A stretch of DNA of 64,000 nucleotides. Source: Gemmatimonadota bacterium. Its GTDB lineage: Bacteria; Gemmatimonadota; Gemmatimonadetes; Longimicrobiales; Gaopeijiaceae. Below are positions 52,598 to 60,432 of this stretch, piece by piece. Below the pieces are notes generated by a model. The model did no database searches, was not told where the DNA came from, and saw only the letters and a list, made by a program, of their open reading frames with translations. A program made the position numbers and the translations under genes. The stretch is taken from contig SKKN01000007.1 of NCBI GenBank assembly GCA_007121455.1, forward strand, positions 1 to 64,000, read 5' to 3'. How positions within the stretch are numbered: the stretch's first letter is position 1; each line of letters starts with the position of its first letter.

Positions 52598-53590
52598 TTG
52601 GATCTCCCCGAGCGCTGGATCGTGGGGGTCGACATCGGAGGGACGAATCTCGTCGTCGGCCTCGTGCCTGCCCGGGGAGGTAATCCGTTCGGTCTGCGTA
52701 CGCAACGAACGCTTTCGGCGGAGGGACCGGAGGCCGTCGTTGCCCGCGTGGTGGATATGGTGGTGGGGGTGCTGGCGGACTTCGAGGCCGAGGGGGGCTC
52801 GAAAGGTGTTGTGGATGGGCTCGGGATTGGATGTCCCGGGCCGCTCGACCGCACCTCCGGGGTCGTGGTCACGACCCCCAACCTCGGATGGACCCGGTTT
52901 CCGGTGCGGGATCGTATCGCAGAGGCGGTCGATCTTCCCGCAGCCCTCGATAACGATGCGAACTGTGCGGTGCTCGGAGAGTGGTGGCAGGGAGCCGGGA
53001 AGGGGAGCCGGGTCCTCGTGGGACTCACCCTGGGGACGGGGGTCGGGGGGGGAATCGTAATCGACGGGCGGATCTTCCATGGGGTAGGGGACGTCGCCGG
53101 AGAGATCGGTCACATGACGGTGGATCTCGATGGACGTCCCTGTAAGTGTGGGAATCTGGGGTGCCTGGAAGCGTATGCTTCCGGCCCGAACATCGCTGCC
53201 CGAGCGGTGGAGGGTCTGGAGTTCGGCGCGAGCTCCATCCTTCCGGACCTGGTGGAGGGAATGCTGAGCGACGTGACGGCCGAGACGATCTCCAGAGCCG
53301 CGGTTCAGGGCGATGCCTATGCGCTCTCGGTGATGCGGGAGACGGCGGAGTATCTCGGGGCGGGTATCGCGAACGTGATGAACCTCCTCAATCCCGACAC
53401 GGTCGTCATCGCCGGGGGTGTCACGCAGGCAGGCGAGCATCTCTTCGCGCCCCTCCAGGAGGTCGTTCGGAAGAGAGCCTTCGCGTCGGCCGTCGACCGC
53501 TGTCGAATCGTCCCGGCCGCGCTACCCGGGACGGCAGGTGTGGTAGGGGCTGCTGCCGTGTTCAAGCAACAAGACACGGGAGGCCTTTGA
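52598..53590 (+). CDS. ROK-family sugar kinase (glucokinase type)
   Basis: The 330-residue ROK protein has the ATP-binding DIGGTNLVVG, NDANCAVLGEWW with the sugar-binding and catalytic Asp, LTLGTGVGGGIVIDG and EIGHMTVD, plus the ROK zinc motif CKCGNLGCLE. It has no DNA-binding domain, so it is a kinase rather than a repressor. Glucose is the likeliest substrate, but N-acetylmannosamine or other sugars cannot be excluded. TTG at 52598 lies three bases after the lepA stop with GGAG upstream. Confidence 0.88.
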   Translation: MDLPERWIVGVDIGGTNLVVGLVPARGGNPFGLRTQRTLSAEGPEAVVARVVDMVVGVLADFEAEGGSKGVVDGLGIGCPGPLDRTSGVVVTTPNLGWTRFPVRDRIAEAVDLPAALDNDANCAVLGEWWQGAGKGSRVLVGLTLGTGVGGGIVIDGRIFHGVGDVAGEIGHMTVDLDGRPCKCGNLGCLEAYASGPNIAARAVEGLEFGASSILPDLVEGMLSDVTAETISRAAVQGDAYALSVMRETAEYLGAGIANVMNLLNPDTVVIAGGVTQAGEHLFAPLQEVVRKRAFASAVDRCRIVPAALPGTAGVVGAAAVFKQQDTGGL

Positions 53591-53597
53591 TCCTGTG

Positions 53598-54623
53598 ATG
53601 GAGCCCGTCTCCCCGGCGGTTGGTGGTGGGCCTGGCCCTCGTCGTCTCGGCGTCGTGGGGACCATGGTATGGGACACCATTCACGCTCGCGACGTTCGGG
53701 ACGGGCCGGTCGAGGAGTGGGGAGGGATTGGATACGCACTGGAAGCTCTCAGCGTCACGCTCCCTCCGTCCTGGGAGATCGCTCCGATCGTGAAGGTGGG
53801 GGAGGATCTCGCGGAGCCCGCGTTCCATTATCTCCGGACCCTGCCCCGGATCAGACTCGAACCAGGGGTCCGGGTCGTGGCGGAGCCGAACAACCGGGTG
53901 GAGCTTCGCTATCGCAACGAGGAGCGAAGGACCGAGCGGCTCACGGGCGGCGTCTCCTCTTGGGCCTGGCCCGAGCTTGCCCCGCTGGTCCGCGAGTGTG
54001 ACGCCCTCTATGTGAACTTCATCTCGGGCAGGGAGATGGAGCTCGAGACGGCCAGGAGCGTGCGGGCGAGCTTCCGGGGCCCCATGTACGCCGACCTCCA
54101 CTCGCTCTTCCTGGGGGTGACTTCGCATGGGGATCGATTCCCACGACCGCTTCCCTTCTGGTCCGAGTGGCTCCGCTCTTTCGATGCAGTCCAGATGAAC
54201 GAGGACGAGTTCCATCTCCTCGGTCGGGCTCGCGGGGATCCGTGGCGCCTCGCTGCCGAGGAGGTGGGCCCCGAGCTCAAGCTGATCGCCGTCACGCTCG
54301 GCGCCGAGGGGGCCGCATACGTGGCGGGGCCCGGTTTCTGCCCCGACCCCTTCTCCTGGCCCGAACTGCGAGACCGGATCGCGATGCCCGGAGCGAGTCG
54401 AAGTGGAAAGGTGTCGTCGGAGGCGGGCCCGGAGGAAGGCGACCCCACCGGTTGCGGTGACGTGTGGGGGGCCACCTTCTTCAGTATGCTACTGGCCGGC
54501 AGCGATTTGGAGAAGGCGATGAGTCGAGCGAACGAGATTGCCCAGCGCAACGTGCAGCATCGGGGGGCGCGCGGGCTCCGCTACCATCTGCAAAACCGAC
54601 TCCCCGGCGAGACGGGAGGATGA
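53598..54623 (+). CDS. PfkB-family carbohydrate kinase-like protein
   Basis: The 341-residue protein has the ribokinase-type fold: an N-terminal LGVVGTMVWDTIH and GGIGYALEALS, a central VQMNEDEFHLLG, IAVTLGAEGAAYV, and a C-terminal active-site DPTGCGDVWGATFF. The last is a variant of the usual DTxGAGD, with the catalytic Asp retained and Cys replacing Ala. Substrate unknown. It starts just after the ROK gene (GTG at 53595 or ATG at 53598) and its stop overlaps the HATPase gene as ATGA. Confidence 0.8.
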   Translation: MEPVSPAVGGGPGPRRLGVVGTMVWDTIHARDVRDGPVEEWGGIGYALEALSVTLPPSWEIAPIVKVGEDLAEPAFHYLRTLPRIRLEPGVRVVAEPNNRVELRYRNEERRTERLTGGVSSWAWPELAPLVRECDALYVNFISGREMELETARSVRASFRGPMYADLHSLFLGVTSHGDRFPRPLPFWSEWLRSFDAVQMNEDEFHLLGRARGDPWRLAAEEVGPELKLIAVTLGAEGAAYVAGPGFCPDPFSWPELRDRIAMPGASRSGKVSSEAGPEEGDPTGCGDVWGATFFSMLLAGSDLEKAMSRANEIAQRNVQHRGARGLRYHLQNRLPGETGG

Positions 54624-55513
54624 AGGTCGTCTCCGTGCCTCCTACGCTGGACGGCCGTACGTTCGACCGACTCGTCGAAGCGCTGCCCGAGGGAGATGCT
54701 TCGAAGGTTCTCTTCGACGCACGGCGGCTCCGCTGGGTGGATCCCATGGGCCTCGTCGGGCTCCTCAGCGCGGGTGCGGTCGTGCAAGCGCGGACGGGCG
54801 AGGCTCCACTCCTTGGGCTTCCGGAAGGAGGAGAGGTTCCCGGATACCTCTCCCGGATGGGGTTCTTTCGGGAGGCCAGCGCGGTCTTCCGGTCGGACTC
54901 CAAGCCTCCGTCGCGGGGCAGCGGCCCCTCGGACGTGCTTCTCGAGATCACCCCGATCAAGGAAAACGGAGACATCCACGATCTGGTGGACCGGGTACAG
55001 GGTCGCGCAGGGGCGATTCTGTCCAGGTCCCTTCATTATCCGGCTACCGCCGTGGTTCAGTTCTCGGTGATTCTCTCCGAGGTCTGCCAGAACATCCTGG
55101 AGCATGCCGAGGCGCCCGGCTGGGTAGCCGCCCAGGTGTACAACTGGACTCAGCGTCTGGGCCGTCCTGTCCTCGTGATCGGTGTCTCCGATCTCGGGCG
55201 AGGCTTCCGCCGCTCCCTGGAAAGCGAGCACGCCGCGCGGTTCGGTGATCGGTGGAGCGACCCCTCGGCCCTGGAGGCGGCCTTCATCCATGGACTCACC
55301 CGGTTCCCGGACTCCGGGCGGGGCCAGGGCATCCAGCAGATCCGGAAGCAGGTTCGCCGCTGGGAAGGGGCGATCTCCATTCGGAGCGGAACGGCCCGGA
55401 TCGCCGACGTTCCGGATTGGGACGACCAGGAACCGCTCGGATCCGATCTCCACCCCTTTCCCGGCGCCCAGATTCACATCGTCCTCCCTGCCCGTTCGGA
55501 CGATGGGGCTTGA
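54620..55513 (+). CDS. STAS-like and histidine-kinase-type ATPase fusion
   Basis: The 297-residue cytosolic protein has an N-terminal STAS-like region (about 1-95; VLFDARRLRWVDPMGLVGLL resembles the STAS loop) and a C-terminal GHKL ATPase. The N-box is SEVCQNILEHA (E154, N158, H162), the G1 box is VSDLGRGF (D191) and the G2 box is GRGQGI (233-238). There is no His phosphoacceptor or membrane segment. This is the build of an anti-sigma-type kinase fused to an STAS element. The ATG at 54620 overlaps the kinase gene stop. Confidence 0.7.
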   Translation: MKVVSVPPTLDGRTFDRLVEALPEGDASKVLFDARRLRWVDPMGLVGLLSAGAVVQARTGEAPLLGLPEGGEVPGYLSRMGFFREASAVFRSDSKPPSRGSGPSDVLLEITPIKENGDIHDLVDRVQGRAGAILSRSLHYPATAVVQFSVILSEVCQNILEHAEAPGWVAAQVYNWTQRLGRPVLVIGVSDLGRGFRRSLESEHAARFGDRWSDPSALEAAFIHGLTRFPDSGRGQGIQQIRKQVRRWEGAISIRSGTARIADVPDWDDQEPLGSDLHPFPGAQIHIVLPARSDDGA

Positions 55514-56114
55514 GTTCATGGATGCCCGTTCGATCGATGTGAGCCGGTTGGTGGAGCGGAAGGTCGCAAGCCTCTACTCCCATCTCGTTACGCGCCCTAC
55601 CGGCAGGGCCGTCCGGATGGCGATCGAGGCTCGCCTGGGCGGCGTTTCGAGACCGTCGGTTTCACTGATCGACCTCTCGGAGGTGACCGTGCTCGACTTC
55701 TCGTGCGCGGACGAAGTGGTGGCGAAGCTCCTCCTCCGGTACCGCGAAACCCGGTCCGGGTCCGAGACCTTCTTCATCTTTCGCGGCGTCGCCGAGGCCC
55801 ACCGGGAGCCGATCGAAGCAGTGCTCGATCGCCAGAACCTCGCGGCCGTCGCCGAGACAAAGCCTGAGAGGTTCGAGCTTCTCGGAACCCGTTCGGCCGT
55901 CGAGCATGCGGTCTGGGATGCGTTGGAACGAAAAGGTGTGCTGACGTTCGAGGAATCCAGGTCCCTCTTCCCCCGGGAGGTCGAACGCAGCGTGCTGGAC
56001 CGGCTCACGGAGCGGCGCGTCGCGCTACGAAGCGGGAACTCCGGCGCCTACCATGCGCTGAGCGGCTTCGTATCGGGGGAGGGGGGGCCACGGGATGGAG
56101 GGGGGGATGGCTAA
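55503..56114 (+). CDS. STAS-like (DUF4325-type) protein with winged-helix-like tail
   Basis: The 203-residue protein has a middle STAS-like segment, VSLIDLSEVTVLDFSCADEVVAKLL, resembling DUF4325 or STAS cores. The C-terminus looks like a winged helix (AVWDALERKGVLTFEESRSLF through LTERRVALRSG). There is no catalytic domain. Its start overlaps the preceding ATPase stop by 11 bases; an ATG at 55518 is an alternative. The coupling suggests it is the substrate or partner of that ATPase. It overlaps the next PLP-enzyme gene. Confidence 0.65.
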   Translation: MGLEFMDARSIDVSRLVERKVASLYSHLVTRPTGRAVRMAIEARLGGVSRPSVSLIDLSEVTVLDFSCADEVVAKLLLRYRETRSGSETFFIFRGVAEAHREPIEAVLDRQNLAAVAETKPERFELLGTRSAVEHAVWDALERKGVLTFEESRSLFPREVERSVLDRLTERRVALRSGNSGAYHALSGFVSGEGGPRDGGGDG

Positions 56115-57294
56115 ACGCGGCGGGTCCGCGAGGAATGCGCGCACCGCAGCCATCCATCCGAAGGGTGCCGAGCGGGTCGAGGGCTCACCGGTCGTGGCCC
56201 CGCTCGTCCAGAGCGCGACCTTCTACGGAGGTGGCAGGGAAGGGCTCCGCGAGCCTCTGTACTCACGGTATGGGAACAACCCGACGCAGCGGGCGGTGGC
56301 CGACAAGGTCGCCGAGCTGGAGGGCATGGAGGCGGGGGTCGTCCTGGGGAGCGGGATGGCGGCTGTCGCGATGACGGTGCTCGCACTGACCCGGAAGGGT
56401 GACCATATCGTCTCTTCCGCCTCCTTGTACGGCGCGACGGAACTTCTCTTCAGGGAGGAGCTTCCCCGCCGCGGCGTGGAGGCCTCCTTTGTGGAGCTCG
56501 ATCGGCCCCGGGGCTGGGAGGAGGCGCTGCGAGCCAACACCCGGATCATGTACCTCGAGCTCCCGACGAACCCGGGTCTCCGGATTCCCGATCCCCGCCC
56601 CGTCGCCGAACTCGCTCACGCGAACGGCATCGTGCTTGTAGCCGACACCACCTTCGCGACACCGTTCAACCTTCGCGCCCGCGACCACGGCGTGGACGTC
56701 GTGGTTCAAAGCGCGACGAAGTATCTCGGAGGGCATTCGGATCTGGTGGCCGGTGTGGTGACGGGTCCCGAGGTGGTCCTGGCCAGGGTGGAGGCCATGC
56801 TCCGACTCTACGGGCCGGCGCTCGATCCCCATGCGGCGTGGCTTCTCGACCGGGGTCTTCGCACCCTTCCTCTTCGGGTCCAGACCCAGAACCGGACCGC
56901 GCGGGTTCTCGCTCAATGGCTGGAAGGCCGTGCCGAGGTCGAGCGCGTCCTCTATCCGGGACTCCCCGGACATCCCGATCACCATCTCGCTCGGGAGATG
57001 TTCCGGGGCCACGGTGGGGTACTCGCCGTGGTGCTCCGTGGCGGAGCCCCTGCTGCCGACGCATTTTGCTCCGCCCTGGAGGTCGCGGCGCCGGCCCCCA
57101 GCTTCGGAGGACCGGAGACGCTCGTCTCTCAACCGCGCTTCACCTCCCATCGCGGTGTGTCACAAGGGGAGCTGGACGCCCAGGGCATCGTAGAGGGATT
57201 CGTGAGGATTGCAGTCGGCCTGGAGGATCCGGATGACCTTCAGCGGGATCTGGAGGGTGGGCTGGCGGCGGCCACGCTCCGTGGATCGGTTTGA
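56095..57294 (+). CDS. Cys/Met metabolism PLP-dependent enzyme (cystathionine gamma-synthase/lyase family)
   Basis: The 399-residue enzyme is a member of the Cys/Met PLP family. PLP and substrate motifs are YSRYGNNPTQ, GSGMAAVAMTVLAL, SLYGATELLF, LELPTNPGLRIPD, ADTTFATPFN and the PLP Lys in QSATKYLGGHSDLVAG, then RVLYPGLPGHPDH and a C-terminal GPETLVSQP. The family includes synthase, beta/gamma-lyase and methionine gamma-lyase, which cannot be told apart safely here. It may start at 56095 or 56107 and overlaps the STAS-like gene. Confidence 0.88.
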   Translation: MEGGMAKRGGSARNARTAAIHPKGAERVEGSPVVAPLVQSATFYGGGREGLREPLYSRYGNNPTQRAVADKVAELEGMEAGVVLGSGMAAVAMTVLALTRKGDHIVSSASLYGATELLFREELPRRGVEASFVELDRPRGWEEALRANTRIMYLELPTNPGLRIPDPRPVAELAHANGIVLVADTTFATPFNLRARDHGVDVVVQSATKYLGGHSDLVAGVVTGPEVVLARVEAMLRLYGPALDPHAAWLLDRGLRTLPLRVQTQNRTARVLAQWLEGRAEVERVLYPGLPGHPDHHLAREMFRGHGGVLAVVLRGGAPAADAFCSALEVAAPAPSFGGPETLVSQPRFTSHRGVSQGELDAQGIVEGFVRIAVGLEDPDDLQRDLEGGLAAATLRGSV

Positions 57295-57341
57295 GTCCTG
57301 TGTCGACCCGCTTCGGTGAACCAGCGAGGCGCTACCGTCGG

Positions 57342-57371
57342 TTGACGGTCTGGCCGAAGAATCGGTAACTT
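57342..57371 (+). promoter_or_regulatory. Sigma-70-type promoter for the NifU-like gene
   Basis: TTGACG (57342-57347) and TAACTT (57366-57371) are 18 bases apart in the gap after the PLP-enzyme gene. It would start transcription about 55 bases before the NifU-like ATG. Confidence 0.5.
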
Positions 57372-57433
57372 GCTTGTACTTTCGTGGAGTACGTCCCCGA
57401 AGTCATCGAAACTCCGATCGGAGCTGTCTCGCC

Positions 57434-57664
57434 ATGTCGAAGCAGGAGAAGATCCAGGAGGTCCTGGAGGCGATTCGGCCCGCCTTGCACGCAGATGGGG
57501 GCGACGTAGAGTTCGTCAGCTTCGACGAGGGAGACGGGGTCGTCCACCTCCGTCTGATGGGTGCCTGCGAATCCTGCCCGATCTCGATGATGACCTTGAA
57601 GGAGGGCATCGAGAAGCGTTTGAAGAGCACGATTCCCGAGGTGACGGAGGTCACCACCGTCTGA
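57434..57664 (+). CDS. NifU-like Fe-S scaffold domain protein
   Basis: The 76-residue protein is a stand-alone NifU C-terminal domain. It carries VLEAIRPALHADGGDVEFV, VHLRLMGACESCPISMMTLKEGIEKRL with the CxxC cluster ligands, and a PEVTEV end. It binds or delivers an Fe-S cluster in the cytosol. The ATG at 57434 follows GGAG. It is next to mrp, another Fe-S assembly factor, which supports the role. A terminator follows, so the two may be separate transcripts. Confidence 0.93.
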   Translation: MSKQEKIQEVLEAIRPALHADGGDVEFVSFDEGDGVVHLRLMGACESCPISMMTLKEGIEKRLKSTIPEVTEVTTV

Positions 57665-57708
57665 CGGGTGTCGTTCGGCTGCGGAGCCAGTCTCCGGTTC
57701 CGGGACGG

Positions 57709-57738
57709 CGCTCCCCCATCTCGGGGGAGCGTTTTTTC
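57709..57738 (+). terminator. Intrinsic terminator after the NifU-like gene
   Basis: A 9-bp stem, CGCTCCCCC (57709-57717) pairing with GGGGGAGCG (57723-57731), has a 5-base loop and is followed by TTTTTT. This is a strong terminator separating the NifU-like gene from mrp. Confidence 0.9.
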
Positions 57739-57794
57739 GTTCGGATTGCGGGTTCCGGATGAAGAGCAATTGAATTCAACGGGATAGAGAGGAT

Positions 57795-58943
57795 ATGGAC
57801 GAGGAACAGCTGAAGCGCTCCGTCATTCAGGCGCTCTCCGCGGTCGTGCATCCGGAAAGCGGCGAGGATGTGGTCTCCTCGGGGCATGTGCAGGCTCTGG
57901 AAGTCGACGGTGCGGGTCAGGTCCGGTTTTCATTTCAGCTTCGCCCGGACGACCCCGGCTCACTGGTGAAGGCGGCACGGGCTGCCGCCGAATCCGTCGA
58001 GGGGGGCGGGGAAGTGAAGATCAACGTTCAGCTTCCCCGGATGGGAGGAGCCACCCCCGCGGCGCCCGGAGGAGGCGACGGAGCGGAGGGGGGTGGAGGA
58101 CAGCAAGGCGGCCTCAAGCCAGGCTCCGTTCCGGCCCCGACTCCGATGCCCGGGCTTCTCTCCGAGGTGGACCACGTGGTCGCCGTGAGCTCCGGCAAGG
58201 GAGGGGTCGGCAAATCGATGGTCGCGGCGAACCTCGCGGCCGCGCTCAGTGAGGCCGGGCTTCGGGTCGGGCTGTTGGATGCAGACATCTACGGGCCGAA
58301 CATCCCGCGGATGTTCGGCGAAACCCGGAAGCCCCGGGTCACGGGAGAGAAGGGGCGGGAAATGATCGAGCCTCTCGAGCAACACGGGGTTCGTCTCATG
58401 AGCCTGGGCTTTCTGCTCGAGGCCGAGCAGCCGGCGATCATGCGCGGCCCCCTCATCGCGGGGATCCTCAAGCAGTTTCTGGAGCAGGTCGAGTGGGGTC
58501 CGCTCGACGTCATGATCGTGGACATGCCCCCGGGAACCGGGGATGCTCAGCTCTCGCTCGTGCAGACCATCGACCTCGATGGAGCGGTGATGGTCACGAC
58601 GCCGCAACAGGTCTCGATCGGCGATGTGCGTCGCGGGATCAAGATGTTCGAGCGGGTGAACACACGCGTCCTCGGCATCGTCGAGAACATGAGCGGGTTC
58701 GCATGTCCGGGCTGTGGCGAAGAGGTCGACATCTTCGGGCATGGAGGGGGAGAGGCGTTGGCGACCGAGGCGGAGGTGCCGTTCCTCGGCAAGATTCCGC
58801 TGGATCGCGCGGTGAGGGAATCCGGGGACGCCGGAACCCCGACCGTGCTCTCCGCTCCGGATTCTCCCGCCGCACAGGCTCTCTCCCGGATCGCCGAGAC
58901 GGTACTCACGGCGGTTCGGAGCGCCCCCCGGGTGGGCGGATGA
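57795..58943 (+). CDS. mrp: Mrp/ApbC Fe-S cluster carrier
   Basis: The 382-residue protein has an N-terminal MIP18-like domain (about 1-80; LKRSVIQALSAVVHPES), a Gly/Pro-rich linker and a P-loop NTPase: SGKGGVGKSMVAANLA (deviant Walker A), DADIYGPNIPRMFG, IVDMPPGTGDAQLS and the conserved CPGC pair for cluster binding. It loads Fe-S clusters onto apoproteins. GAGAGG lies just before the ATG at 57795. TTGAATTCAA (57770-57779) is a perfect palindrome 15 bases upstream, possibly an operator. Confidence 0.94.
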   Translation: MDEEQLKRSVIQALSAVVHPESGEDVVSSGHVQALEVDGAGQVRFSFQLRPDDPGSLVKAARAAAESVEGGGEVKINVQLPRMGGATPAAPGGGDGAEGGGGQQGGLKPGSVPAPTPMPGLLSEVDHVVAVSSGKGGVGKSMVAANLAAALSEAGLRVGLLDADIYGPNIPRMFGETRKPRVTGEKGREMIEPLEQHGVRLMSLGFLLEAEQPAIMRGPLIAGILKQFLEQVEWGPLDVMIVDMPPGTGDAQLSLVQTIDLDGAVMVTTPQQVSIGDVRRGIKMFERVNTRVLGIVENMSGFACPGCGEEVDIFGHGGGEALATEAEVPFLGKIPLDRAVRESGDAGTPTVLSAPDSPAAQALSRIAETVLTAVRSAPRVGG

Positions 58944-59233
58944 CCGATTCACGACCTGCGTCGGGGAGCGGCAGACGGCCTTCGCTCGGCAGGAAGCAGG
59001 CACTTCCGGCGATCCCCCTGCCCGCGATGGTGGCGACACCGGTTCACGTGATCGTCGCGGATTATCCCGAGAGCCTCCACCTGCTGGTGACGTGGGGTGT
59101 CGACACGAGGGAACGGGGGGATGCGCGCCTGGGAGAGGTCGTCGACGAGGCTCACCTGGAGGAGCTCCACGACGTTCTCTCGTGGCGAGGTGAAGACGCG
59201 GGCGCCGTCTGCTCGGCGGCTCCACGGAGCTGA
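58940..59233 (+). CDS. Small hypothetical protein between mrp and the SAM hydrolase
   Basis: The 97-residue protein has a low-complexity start (about 25 residues) followed by a conserved-looking alpha/beta segment, VHVIVADYPESLHLLVTWGVD and LEELHDVLSW, each as a short stretch. No family is recognised. Its ATG overlaps the mrp stop as ATGA and it ends five bases before the SAM hydrolase gene, so it is translationally coupled. Its retention between the two genes suggests a real role. Confidence 0.55.
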   Translation: MTDSRPASGSGRRPSLGRKQALPAIPLPAMVATPVHVIVADYPESLHLLVTWGVDTRERGDARLGEVVDEAHLEELHDVLSWRGEDAGAVCSAAPRS

Positions 59234-59238
59234 ATCCG

Positions 59239-60048
59239 ATGCCGAGAATCACGCTGCTCACCGACTTCGGAACCGCGGACGGGTACGTTGGCGCGATGAA
59301 GGGTGTGATCGCCTCTCTCTATCCGGGGGTGATCATCGACGACGTGTCTCACGAGACTCCCCGCGGCAAGGTGGCGGACGCCTCGCTCACTCTGGCTCGC
59401 TACTGGAAGCGGTATCCCCCCGGCACCGTCCACCTCGCGGTGGTGGATCCCGGCGTCGGAACCAATCGCCGCGGTCTCTGTGTCGAAGCGGATCGTCGGT
59501 ACATCGTCGCTCCCGACAATGGACTCGTCTCCTCCGTCCTCCGCGAAGCAGTCACGTGGAGAGCGGTCGATCTCAGCAACGAGCGATACTTCCTTCCCGG
59601 GCGCAGCAGCACCTTCCACGGGAGGGACTTGTTCGCACCCATAGCAGCCCATCTCGCGCAGGGGCTCCATCTGTCTCGATTGGGCCTGCCCGTCGTCGAT
59701 CCCGTCCTCCTCACGGAACCGGAGCCCGCCCGGACCGACGAGGGGATGGAAGGGGAGGTCATCGATGTGGACCGGTTCGGCAACCTCGTGACGAACCTTC
59801 CGGCTGACCTGCTCCTGGATGTTGCGTCGGGGCGGGAGGGCTCGGTGCGGGTCGAGCTCGAGGGCCGGGAGATCCCGGTGGCTCCGACCTATGGAGCAGT
59901 GAATTCCGGCAGCGCACTCGTCCTGGCGAACTCGGACGGGCGAGTCGAGGTGGCGATACGGGACGGCTCCGCGCAGAAGGAGACCGGGAAAGGGCCCGGA
60001 GCGAAGGTCCGAGTGTCGTGGGCGGAAGGTTCTCCCCGAGGCGTCTGA
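59239..60048 (+). CDS. SAM hydrolase (adenosine-forming), DUF62 family
   Basis: The 269-residue protein matches the SAM hydroxide adenosyltransferase family related to fluorinase and chlorinase. Motifs are LLTDFGTADGYVGAMKGVI, VVDPGVGTNRRG, APDNGLVSS, FHGRDLFAPIA and DRFGNLVTN. The conserved Asp/Arg/His set of water-activating DUF62 enzymes appears, so hydrolysis of SAM to adenosine and methionine is more likely than halogenation. It is downstream of mrp and the small unknown gene. Confidence 0.9.
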   Translation: MPRITLLTDFGTADGYVGAMKGVIASLYPGVIIDDVSHETPRGKVADASLTLARYWKRYPPGTVHLAVVDPGVGTNRRGLCVEADRRYIVAPDNGLVSSVLREAVTWRAVDLSNERYFLPGRSSTFHGRDLFAPIAAHLAQGLHLSRLGLPVVDPVLLTEPEPARTDEGMEGEVIDVDRFGNLVTNLPADLLLDVASGREGSVRVELEGREIPVAPTYGAVNSGSALVLANSDGRVEVAIRDGSAQKETGKGPGAKVRVSWAEGSPRGV

Positions 60049-60058
60049 TCCGTTCCGG

Positions 60059-60087
60059 CGCCGCCCCGTTCCGAAGACGGGCCGGCG
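60059..60087. other. Hairpin between convergent genes
   Basis: An 11-base stem with one mismatch (60059-60069 with 60077-60087, loop of 7) sits between the convergent SAM hydrolase and small membrane protein genes. It has no T-run, so it is at best a weak bidirectional transcription barrier. Confidence 0.3.
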
Positions 60088-60097
60088 AGCGCAGGGA

Positions 60098-60337
60098 TCA
60101 GGGGCCTTCCTCGAGCCAACGCCGGTCCGCAGCGGACAATTCCCCCGAACGCTTCTTTCGGTCGAAGAGCTTGAGCACCAGCCACCCCACGAGAAGGATC
60201 GGAGCGACCTTGAACAGAAGGAAGGTCGCGGCGCCGAATGCCAGTGAGAAAACGGTCCCGACGACCGCGAGCACGAGACCCAGCGCGATCAACGTGACGA
60301 ATCCGACGAAAAAGAGAGTGAGAAAGGTTCCCAACAT
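60098..60337 (-). CDS. Small membrane protein
   Basis: The 79-residue protein is almost all hydrophobic from residue 3 to 58 (MLGTFLTLFFVGFVTLIALG, then a second span LLFKVAPILLVGWLVLKLF), with a charged C-terminus (DRKKRSGELSAADRRWLEEGP). Two TM helices are likely. No family is recognised. It is the last gene of the anti-sigma/bactofilin-like cluster and may be an accessory to it; it resembles phage-shock or envelope-stress small proteins only in general form. Confidence 0.6.
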   Translation of the reverse strand: MLGTFLTLFFVGFVTLIALGLVLAVVGTVFSLAFGAATFLLFKVAPILLVGWLVLKLFDRKKRSGELSAADRRWLEEGP

Positions 60338-60432
60338 GGTATCCTCCGTGGTCAGGACCGCTCCCTCGAGGAGTGGTCGCGTTGGCTTCTAACCCGCACT
60401 ACGAATCGGGTAGGAAGAAAGGTTCAAGCCGT

